A stretch of DNA of 64,000 nt from NCBI RefSeq assembly GCF_009389715.1, contig NC_052404.1:11354480-11418479 (forward strand), read 5' to 3'. The translations under genes were made by a program, and so were the position numbers. Positions 12,860 through 22,888 of the stretch are shown here, piece after piece. Numbering within the stretch: the first letter of the stretch is position 1; each line of letters opens with the position of its first letter. The notes under the pieces are model-generated. The model was not told where the DNA came from. It saw nothing but the letters and a program-made list of their open reading frames with translations, and did no database searches. This DNA comes from Phoenix dactylifera (taxonomy: Eukaryota > Streptophyta > Magnoliopsida > Arecales > Arecaceae).

Positions 12860-13360
12860 GTGACTGCCTGCCGCCTGGGTCGTCTACTCGTCTCCTCCTC
12901 GCCTCCCCCCGCGCGGCCGCGCCTCCGCCAGTCCGCCTCCCCGCCTCCTCGGGCCCCGGCATCCCGCGACCGTCCCCGCCTCCCCGGCATCCAGGCGATC
13001 CCGCCGCCCGCGACCTCCTCGCCTCCCTCCCGCGGCCCCGCCTCTCAGGCCTCCGGCTCTCGTGAGGCCGTGACCCCGTCGGCCCGTCCGGCTCAATCCA
13101 GCGAGCCGGCGAGGTCATCTCCTCCGCCTGAGCGCCTCCCAGCCCCCGGACCCCGCCTGTGACACCGTCAGGCCGTCAGTCCGTCACTCCCGTGAGCCGT
13201 GACCTCCTCCGCTCCTCGCCCGCCCCTGGCCCTGGCTCCCGTGAGGCGTGAGGCCGTGACGGTAGACGGCGTGACCTCCTCGCCTCCCTCCCCGGCCCCG
13301 GCTCCCGTTGTCCCGTGACCCCGGCAGGCCCGACCGTCCCCTCAGCCCTCACGTCCGTCT
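12860..13360 (+). repeat. GC-rich degenerate repeats in the hAT head
   Basis: This stretch is made of Pro/Arg/Ser-coding CCTCCG-type sequence with a loosely repeated gtgaggccgtgacc motif (about 13062, 13193, 13240). It contrasts sharply with the AT-rich transposase that follows. Open frames here on both strands are low-complexity and I do not call them genes. Confidence 0.6.
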
Positions 13361-13622
13361 CACTAAGAGACTGAGTCTGTCAGTCTGTGACAGTGACTCA
13401 GTGGGTAGTGGCACTGTAGCACAACATATGGTGTGATCCTTCTAACCCTCCTTTTGTTGTTTGATTATATTTTCAACATCCAGTGTCTAATTTCCCTAAT
13501 TTTGTTGCAATTTCTATAATTTTGTTACAATTTTTCTCTTCTATTTTTTCTCTTTTATATTTTAATTTGTTTGTAGTAATTATCTTAATTGCTTTGTTTG
13601 GTAATATAATTTTTATATTCAA

Positions 13623-16139
13623 ATGTCTAATAGAAAATATGAATGTGGATATGAAAAACTTAAAAAAAAAAGAAAAATCGAAAAACTCGTTCAATCTCAA
13701 AAAGGAGCTCTAGATAAATTTATTATGACAAACAAACAAAACACTACATCAAGTTCAACTCAGGAATTAACAACAGAACAAGCACCTGAAATAAAGCTAA
13801 AAGATGACATGAAAGGAATGAAACAAAATGAGATTGACAACCATATTCATGGTGAAGAACATAATGAGAAATTAGATGAAGATAGGATAAATAAGGATAG
13901 TGTAGAGCTTAATGAAATTAGTTCTATTTCTACAAATATATACGATCCTGGTCAATGGAAGCAAATCGATACAAGGTTGAGAGATCTATTAGTAGAAAGA
14001 GGTCCAATTAGAGATTATGATCTCCATTTTCCTAAGAATGAAAATAATAAGCACTTCTCTACGCTACATTACATTCGTAAATTACCTAATGGTGAAAAAT
14101 ATGATAGAAGATGGTTAGTGTATTCGAAGGATTTGAATAGAGTATATTGTTTTTGTTGTAAATTATTTGATTCAACACCTAACACGAGTCACTTAGTCAA
14201 TGAAGGAACTAAGAATTGGAAAAATCTAGGTATTATGATCAAAAGTCATGAAATAACTAATGAACATATTACTAGCATGAATAAATGGATTAATTTAGAA
14301 GTGAGATTGTTGAAAAATAAGACAATTGACAAAAGTCTCCAAGAACAAATAAACCAAGAGAAAGATCATTGAAAAAAAGTATTATTGAGAATTATTGCTG
14401 TCGTAAAAAATCTTGCAAAAAATAATTTAGCATTTCGGGGAAAGAATGAAAAGATCTATCAAAGCAATAATGGAAATTTTTTAAGTCTTATTGAAATGAT
14501 TGCAGAATTTGATCCAGTAATGCAAGAATATATTCGACGTATTCAACATGGTGAAATTCACAATCATTATTTAGGTCATAAGATTCAAAATGAATTGATT
14601 CAAATGTTAGCATCTGAAATTAAAACTATAATAATTAAAAAGATTAAAGAAGTAAAATACTTTTCTGTAATACTTGATTGCACTCCTGATGCAAGCCATC
14701 AAGAACAAATGACCCTAGTTTTAAGATGTGTAGATACTTCAACAAGTCCAGTAAAAATAGAAGAATATTTTTTAGAATTTTTAGAAGTAGATGATACCTC
14801 TGAAAAAGGCCTTTTTGTTGCACTTATAAATATAATAGAAAAATATAAACTTGGGATTAATGATATAAGAGGACAAGGGTATGACAATGGATCTAATATG
14901 AAAGAAAAACATCAAGGTGTACAAAGAAGATTATTAGATATAAATTCTAGAGCATTTTACACACCATGTGGATGTCATAACTTAAATTTAGTATTATGTG
15001 ATACTGCTAACTCATGTCCTAAGGCTATATCTTTTTTGGAGTAATACAACGAATTTATACCTTATTTTCTTCTTCTACAAAATGATGGAAAATTTTACAA
15101 GATAATGTATCTACATTAACTCTTAAACCTTTGTCACAGACACGTTGGAAAAGTCGTATTGAAAGTGTCAAAGCAATTAAACATCAAACTCCTAAAATAA
15201 GAGATGCATTAGTTCAATTAGCGGAAACTAGTGAAGATCCTAAAATAAAAAGTGAGGCTATATGTTTAGCTACATATGAGATTGAAAATTTTGAATTCTT
15301 GTTAGGCATGAATATATGGTATGATATATTGTTTGCTGTTAATTCAGTTAGTAAGAACTTACAATCTGAAGACATGCATATTGATGTTGCTATAGATCAA
15401 TTAAAAAATCTTCTTTCTTATTTGAAAAGTTATAGGGAAAATGGATTCATGAATGCTTTGAATTCATCTAAAGAAATTGCAAATGAAATGGAAATAGAAC
15501 CTATATTTTGTGAAAAACGTGTGATCCGTAGAAAAAAACAATTTGATGAAAATAGTAATGATGAAACAACAAGATCAGCTGAAGAATCTTTTAGAATTGA
15601 TTACTTTTTATATATAGTAGATCAAGCTATTTCTTCAATTCAAAATAGGTTTGAACAATTCACCATATATGAAGATGTTTTTGGTTTTTTGTTTAATTTT
15701 AGAAAGTTAAAATCTTTGAATGAAGAGAATTTGAAAAAGTGTTGTCTTAATCTTGAAAACTTTTTAAAGCACGGTGAATATTCTGATATTGATGGTCTTG
15801 ATCTGTTTTCGGAGTTAAATGTTTTAAAAGAAGTTTTACAAATAGAAACTAGTACCCCTATTGATACTTTAAGTTTTATTTAAAAAAACAGATTCTTTTC
15901 CAAATGCATTCATTGCTTATAGGATATTGTTAACAATACCTGTAATAGTTGCTTCTGCTGAAAGAAATTTTTCAAAATTAAAGTTGATAAAAACTTATTT
16001 GCGGTCAACTATGTCACAAGAAAGATTAAATGGATTAGCTATATTATCGATTGAAAATAGTATTTTAATGAATCTTGAGTACAAAAGTTTGATTAGTAAT
16101 TTTGCATCTCAAAAAGCTAGACGGATTATTTTTAAATAA
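13623..16139 (+). pseudogene. hAT transposase, inactivated (ZMYM1-like)
   Basis: The reading frame starts MSNRKYECGYEKLKKKRK, typical of this family. In order come a TTF-type zinc-finger region (YCFCCKLFDS, about 14145-14175), the DUF4371/RNase H-like core ([25 protein letters not shown]) and the hAT dimerisation tail (TIPVIVASAERNFSKLKL...SQERLNGLA). I see four lesions: an in-frame TGA at 14370-14372 where the family has Trp, a frame slip in the T run at 15032-15037, a TGA at 15083-15085, and a frame slip near 15872-15889. The last 70 codons are intact. The element cannot make a full transposase but might be moved by one supplied in trans. Confidence 0.88.
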
Positions 16140-16375
16140 ATTTTTAAAGTATTTTATACTTATTAAAAATTTATTATTATTATTATTATTATTTTAAAAA
16201 AAGGCCTCATTTAGTGAGTTCGCCCTAGGCCCCCAAATGCATTGGGCCGCCCCTGGGTGGGATCCACGCATGCAACAGTAGCAGACTACTTGATAAACAC
16301 AAAAAGATGAGAGCAGGAAAACAAAATATGCAAATGAAACACAATCTAACATCAAGTTCAGCCAAATAACAAGGG

Positions 16376-19300
16376 TCATCGGTGGGCTGCAGCATCAGAC
16401 CGGCCTTCTCTACCAAACACAAAAACTCCATTAATGGGAAAGAAGGCTGATATTCAGGCAGCATTGCTCATAGATCTAAATGAAATCAGCACTTTTCATC
16501 CAGATAATCTAATGGTATGATTCACAATAAAAAAGTCAAGACAAGAAGGTATAGATTAATGAATCATGTATAAAGTGGTGAGAGCTGACCTCCATCTAGA
16601 TGCTTCAGAAGTATCAAAGCTGTGCATCAAGAACCTGTCCGAATGATCACCATGTTCTCCCCAAGGATTACAATTTTGGCACAGCAATTTGTCTAGACTT
16701 GAAGTGAAAACATCAATAACTGGCCTGCAAATACAAAGATAACCCTCTCCCATATTACATAACTGCAGAAACATGTTTGCTAACTGGAATATCAACAAGT
16801 TCTAATATTACACCCAGCAAGTTACAGCCGAAAAATAAGTAATTTGAAAGCAGAGGTAGAAACAAGTACCTGATGAATCCAGGAAAGAATGTCGATAATG
16901 CAAACTCATCACCAGGGGTGCCAGTAATATTAGATTCAGGAATTCTTTGAATGTACCGCAAGTAAAGCCAACCCCAATAAGTGCCGCAAAGCACAAATGG
17001 CGAATACCGCATTGCATCCGATGTGACAATGCTTATAGTAACGGACATAAGGATGAAGAGAGATGGTAGCCACTAAACAACATCCACGATATTGATAATG
17101 ATGTCAATAAATGTTCAGTAGGTCAAGGGGTCTATCCAAATTAAAATAAAACTTATAAAACAAGGTTTTCTCAAACAAATCTGCAAATGTCAATTTTTTT
17201 GCACAAACCTCAGCTCTTATATCGAACCAACCAAGCACCTCAATATCTTGCTCAGGCGCAATTTGCTTCACTGCTACTAGAAAGCCTGGTAGTACTCCGT
17301 GAAATCCAGAAAGCGGAACATATCTGTAAAGCAGAGTATATAAAATAATGATGATCAGCCATTATTTTAAAGAGCTACTAGAGGATGTTAAAGGAGGACA
17401 TAATAATGCCAGGCAAACTCATAACACAAAAGATTTCATTTTTTCCAAAAATTATTCAACATCTTTACATTATTAGATATTAAAATGAGCTTCCATAGTT
17501 ATCTAACTTTTTAAATTCAACTGAATTAACAATTTTATTAGGCATATTTCACAAAAATAGCCAACACGAAAAGTGTTTTCCTTTCTTTCTTTTTACAAAT
17601 GAAAAGTGTAGGTTTGGTGACATAGAGATTGTAGTAGAAGAGGCTGTGATAAATAAGTTTCTATTTGTGCCAAAGTCAGGGTGTTGCAATGGAAATTAAA
17701 TACACGATATTAGGATTTGAAAGGTGTTACCCTGATTGTTAGATTCACTTTACCATATATAAGTACTGAAACATAAAAGTGTGCATGGGTTAGAATTGGT
17801 ATCTAACACTGCCATTATGGCCATGGAGTAAATCAATGATGCAGCTTCATAAATAAATCACTCACAAGAAATGTAAAAAGATTTTTTTAGATGGTTAGAA
17901 GCTATGATGGAGAAAGATGCAAAAAAAGGGATTATATAGAAATATGTAAACAACATCAGCACATGTTGAAATATTACATCAAATTATATCAATGGTTGAA
18001 GAACCTCCATGCACAAACAGATACAAGACATAGAATAACTATCATGCATGCACATGGTTTGCTACAACGATAAAAAAGATCAAGCTAATTAACATAATAA
18101 ATGTTTGTTCCAAGAAATTTAACAAAACAAGTAAGAAAGTGCTCACAGAAATGTCTCTCTCCTTGTTATATGGTAAAAAGCAACAGCAGTGACATAGACC
18201 CCAATTAAAGTGGTTGTGTTTACAAAGATAATGAATTTCAGGAATTCTCTTGATGTCCAAATGGGCTCCAGAAACTTCCCGAAAACAAGAAGGCCAAATA
18301 TGCTCGACATCAACTGCAAAGTGCACACAAAAAGGTTTTGCAATTTATCTATCTATATACTGGCTCTGGCGATTGATAAAGAACAGTGTAGGCACCAAGA
18401 ACAAAGATATGACAAGGACAACTGTAATATACTGCTAACAGTATTACTAGAGAATAAATTATTAGGTGGAAGAAGAAAAAGAAATAGAAAGGATACAACG
18501 GGTTAAATTTGAACAGCATCGATGCAGGCAAGCTACCAGTGTTGTGCGCTGACGATCCGGGTAACCATTTTTCTTACAAACAGGAGCCAGACTGGAGGAG
18601 GAGGAGGAGGAGGAGGAGGAGGAGGAGGGAGGGGGGGGGGGGGGGGGGGGGTGTTGTTTGGGGGCGGAGATTCTAATGCATCAATCAAGAATCAAGCAAC
18701 AGCAAGGAAAATAGTATAACCAGAAGAAACTCTCTGATCATCCTTGTGAATAAGCTTATTTATAATAGAGAAGCAATTTTAAAATCTTTCCACAAGATGC
18801 AAGCTTTAAAGCAACCAAGACAGAACAGAACTTTCATTAGAGCATGATATTACTAAGAAAAATTTGCTCCATCAAGTTTTCAATTTATCAGGCGCCTCTT
18901 TAAAGAAAATACTTCTACCGTGAGCAGATGAATCATATCATCAAGAAAAAAGACCTTCAAATGATGCTGATGCCGCCAAATTTTACCAACATCATAACCA
19001 TCAAATTCATACTTGTTCACAATCAAGAAGGGGGAATAATATGGACAGTACCCCAAATATCGACTGTTCTAAGTACCCTGCAGTAATGATGTTCCACACG
19101 AAAGGAAAGGTACTGCATCAAATCAAAAATCAACGTATCAGATAGTTCGCAGAACATTCCTCCCCCCAAAAGAAAATAACCAACCTCCCACTAAAATTCA
19201 ACAATCTAAAGGCAGGCATATTGGTGTATTTTTTTTTCAGACCAAATTAATAAAAGAAAACCGATCGTACTTGGCAGGAACTAGAGCCAGGTAATTCAAA

Positions 19301-19500
19301 GTCCACGGAAAGATTAGGGTCAGAAGGTATCCAAGAAACAGAACTCCGGATAGTACTTTGGAGAGCCTGGTGAATCCACCCGTAAACACCTGGTGATAAG
19401 GGATTTAAAAAAAGAAAAAATCAAGAAACAACAATAGAATCGTAAAGAACTCAAGGCAGATAAAAGAAGAGTGGGGAGGGCTTACAACGGACAGAGACAT
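16376..19500 (-). CDS. RBL19: TMEM115 / rhomboid-like protein 19 (RBL19-like)
   Basis: This is a multi-pass membrane protein of the TMEM115 (DUF1751) family, distantly related to rhomboids but without a protease site; family members act in the Golgi. Exons are 19500-19486, 19389-19271, 19112-19052, 18313-18147, 17323-17209, 17072-16870, 16724-16590 and probably 16409-16376 (stop TGA), about 282 residues. All phases agree. Key segments are TFPFVWNIITAGYLEQSIFG, LLVFGKFLEPIWTSREFLKF, YVPLSGFHGVLPGFLVAVKQ, GTYWGWLYLRYIQRIPESN and GDEFALSTFFPGFIRPVID. The order matches Arabidopsis RBL19, including the conserved FGKFLEP.W and GFHGVL blocks. The final exon (REGRSDAAAHR) is weakly supported; Arabidopsis has a longer charged tail. 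A hAT is inserted just downstream. Confidence 0.87.
18595..18651 (+). repeat. (GAG)n microsatellite followed by a 21-base G run
   Basis: A run of GAG triplets (about 18595-18630) passes into 21 consecutive G. It lies in intron 3 of the TMEM115-like gene. The transcript from the minus strand would carry the complementary CTC/C tract. Confidence 0.9.
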
Positions 19501-19559
19501 GGCGATCGACGGAGCTTCTTGAGTTGAAGAGAGGGAGAGATCGGAAGAAGGGTCCATGG

Positions 19560-19620
19560 GGAGAGAGGGCGAGACAGCGAGCGAGCGGGCGAGACAGCGA
19601 GCGAGCGAGAGGGGCCAAGA
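19560..19620 (+). repeat. GAGC-rich short tandem repeat at the TMEM115-like promoter
   Basis: Repeats of gagcgagcgggcgagacagc lie 60-120 bp upstream of the ATG of the minus-strand gene. They are likely 5' UTR or core promoter; the transcript would carry CTCGCTCG repeats. Confidence 0.6.
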
Positions 19621-19779
19621 AAGAAAAAGAGAAGCGGGAATAGACGTAGAAGGAAGAGAGGGAGTGAGTGTAAGGGTATTAAAGGGTTTTTGTTCGCTGG
19701 AGACGGTACCCGCATTTATGAGCAGCGATTTCGGTGGCCCAAACCGGAACCAAAAGCCCGTCGGTGCGCTCTTCTAGTA

Positions 19780-22700
19780 AATGGGGCGTAGAATAAGGGT
19801 GACCTGGTCATTTAACGCCTGGTTTCCGCATAGATCGGGATCTCTCGAACAAAAATCATATGGGGTGGGCGGAGGACCAAAAATCAAATAATAATAATAA
19901 AAACAAGTGCTTACTATTTTATTATACATATATATTTTTAATATATATCTTAAAAAATAAGAATTATATATTTTTTTAATAAAACCGTCAGTTTTAAAAT
20001 TATAAATAATAAAAAAAATTGCAATACATACTATACGACTAAGTAATACATACCAAGCAAATTAGTTTCTTAACAAGTCAATATATATATTTAGGTAAAT
20101 CGATATATAATTTCTAAAACATAGTGTTCACAAGTACATCTAACAACCCAATAGACACTCTCAAACAAATTAATACATAATTTTCAGAATACACTCTCAA
20201 ACAAATTAATACATTATTTTTAGAATATCATATTCACCAATATATACTAGAGAGCGATAAACACTTGTCGACTTTGTGATACAAATTGCAAACTTATCTG
20301 ATGTACACCTAGCAGTGATACAATACACACTTTCAGATAAATTGATATACAATTTTCATAATATATTTTTTATTAGTACACACTACATGGTTAGATGATA
20401 TATACTAAGCAATTAATCATCTCACATATATTATTTTAAAAATTACGGGATTAACGGACTCCATTAGTAGCACATGTCTTATTCTTATTTGACTTTTAAA
20501 TTTTCTCTTTAATTTAAATACTAGAAAAGATATGGAAAAATAAGAATCCTGCCTTATAAAATATTCTATAATGCCTATAATGCCTGCCTCGTATGATTTT
20601 TGTTCCAATCTCTGACCTGCTCGCTCAGGATGCATGCACATAAATCTCCATGCAGGCACTTGCATTCCGTCTCCCTCCGTCACATACAATCTCAATAAAT
20701 TTCAGAGGGCCTTGCTCATCTTCACCTCAAAAGGAAAATCTTGGTAAGCTTTTTTGCATGATATACTTTGTCATGGGATCATGTTCTCTTGATTTAAGTG
20801 ACGGAGTCACTGAACCATTTTGTTTTATGTACCCTTATTGGGCATAATGCCAAAAAGCATTAAAGATGGACACTAAATGTCCATCTTTTTCGATGTTGGA
20901 AAAGGGTGAGGATATAGCTTCTCACACTATCAAGTTGCAATGTTTACCGTTGTAACTAGTTGAAAAATCCAAAATCGCTCAATGCGATTCATATCTCAGA
21001 TCACTCCCAAGCCATGGGTTTCAATCGACTGCCATAGCAGATGAAAAATAAGAAATGGTTCGTTTCATGGGCCATGTACAATAAGGGATAATAAGGGTTT
21101 CCATGTTACTCCTCTTTTTTTTTGAAAAAAATATTTTCACTAGTATTTGAAGAGTTTGAACCCCTCAAACTGCAGCTCGTGCAGGCGTCATCGCAAGTAG
21201 GTCTTTCCCATGGCCAGGGAAGTCTGAAAAACCATAACAGTAAAGAATGCAAGTAAACCTAACCAACATGGAAGGCAAATCCTATTTCGTTTGCAAGAAT
21301 TTTGATACAATCAGTACAGCAATGATGACCAATGAAAGCTCCTGTTCTTGTTGGTTTATTCATCTGACATCATCTTGAGAAACAACTCTGCCGGCTGCTT
21401 CCATGACCGAGGGTGCTTTCTTTTAAATTTAACAAGCGCTTGGCATCCTTGTGATATCTCAACATGGGCATGCATGCAAGATGTGTGAAGCATATAGCAA
21501 ATCAGGTAACCATGCTACTCGAACATGCTCTTGGTTTGAATTCATGCTCTTTTTAGTTTGAATTCAACTTGCAACAATTTATTCTGCAATCAGTTCCAAC
21601 CTGTAAGACCATAAAATTAAGGCCTTTCCGCGAAGTTGATCACCCAGGGGTGTTATTCATATAATGCCTACAATATCATAAGATTAATCCGAGTCCAATG
21701 ACAGCTGAATTATTGAACAACCCACTCGAATATAATATTACTACGTAATCTAGTGGTTTGGACTTCAGAAATGAGAATAGGGCAAGCCCCTGCGACTAAG
21801 ACATCTGCAACCCATTTCTTCCAACACAAGTTCCTATGGTGGCCTTTTAATTTGTTGCTCTTATGTAAGAAGGATGGTATATTTGACACAACAATGTGGT
21901 CCAGCATCCCCCAAAAATAAACCCGGAGACCAGATGCAACATAAAATAGAGAGTAAATAACATCACATTTATAACTACTAAAGTGTGACGAGGTGAGAAT
22001 TGCTAAATCATTGGCAAAGACAAAGTTGGGTTTCATCTAATTATAACATCATTTTTTCGTTCATCAGATGACATGGAATGCAGATATTTCTATAAGATGT
22101 GGTGCATGACCGACCTTCAACTGAACACTCCTTGTTTACAGCTAACCTCAATGGCCGCAGATGGAATAAAGTGGTTGTTACTTCAGAAGATCTACCAGGA
22201 GCCAGAGTAAACAACAGCTGGATATTGAGGTTAGCTGTAAACAGGAAGTGTTCAGTTGTAACATATGCCCACAGACCAATTAAATCAACTACAATAATGC
22301 ATCTGGAAACTTGTAGATTGCAGTTTTTTAACATAAATACACGCATGCACAGGATTGAAGAGGTATTTCAAGTATGTGCTACTATAATTTGCAAGGCACA
22401 AATAACAAAATAACATAGCATTATGTTGCTTAAGGATTATTTTATCAAGTTCTGTTAATCAAGTGCAGGGGCCTTCAATACTTACTAGATGGAGAGAAAA
22501 TTATAATGATCTTTGTTATATGGATATCATAGTTTCTATGCTACAAGAGGAGAATAAGTTGGCAACTTTCCTTATCAATTAAGGGTTTTAAGCAATTCTT
22601 CTCTCTTTTTCTTCTTTTTTTTCCCGAAAAATATGCTTATACCTACATCAATACAGTATTCACTGCATTTTATATTTTTGTTTCTATGCTATCAACATTT

Positions 22701-22880
22701 TAACTAAAAGGGAAAAATGATTGGGAAACTTCATTATTTCTTATAACTAATCAAAATCAATGGCTGCAGATAGAGTCATACCTCTTTTAACTTCTTAAAG
22801 AACTCATACCTCTTTTACCTTCAAAAAGAACATCTCTCGAGCACTCTGATACATCAGCTGATTTGCTTATCTCTTCTCTT
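19780..22880. other. Gene-poor region with AT-rich repeats and a foldback
   Basis: From 19900 to 20430 the sequence is very AT-rich with a loosely repeated unit of about 36 bp (acactctcaaacaaattaat, at about 20156 and 20191, with a weaker copy near 20328). The rest is unremarkable except for the inverted repeat at 22117-22259. Minus-strand ORFs at 21710-22036 and 22041-22346 match nothing I recognise. Confidence 0.4.
22117..22259. repeat. Inverted repeat: 36-bp arms, 71-bp loop
   Basis: Arms 22117-22152 and 22224-22259 are inverted copies with 33 of 36 positions matching. The RNA of either strand could fold into a long hairpin. No terminal inverted repeat or target duplication typical of a MITE is evident. 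Confidence 0.8.
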
Positions 22881-22888
22881 TGCTTTTC

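Larger units (their letters stand above)
12511..16255 (+). mobile_element. Full-length hAT transposon (MYM-type zinc finger transposase family)
   Basis: The 14-bp perfect terminal inverted repeats (CAGGGGCGGCCCAA) are flanked by a perfect 8-bp target duplication, ggtgggat at 12503-12510 and 16256-16263. The element is 3745 bp. Its first roughly 870 bp is GC-rich and repetitive, and the transposase region from about 13600 is strongly AT-rich. It shares both ends with the shorter element at 6964-8112, so the two are one family. It sits about 110 bp past the stop codon of the TMEM115-like gene on the other strand, probably in its 3' UTR. Confidence 0.93.

Noticed and set aside
12720-13162. Open frames of 100-132 codons on both strands
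   Set aside because: They are Pro/Arg/Gly-rich translations of GC-rich repeats in the hAT head, with no conserved motif.
18522-18719. Open frame with a poly-Gly stretch
   Set aside because: It is a translation of the GAG repeat and G run inside an intron.
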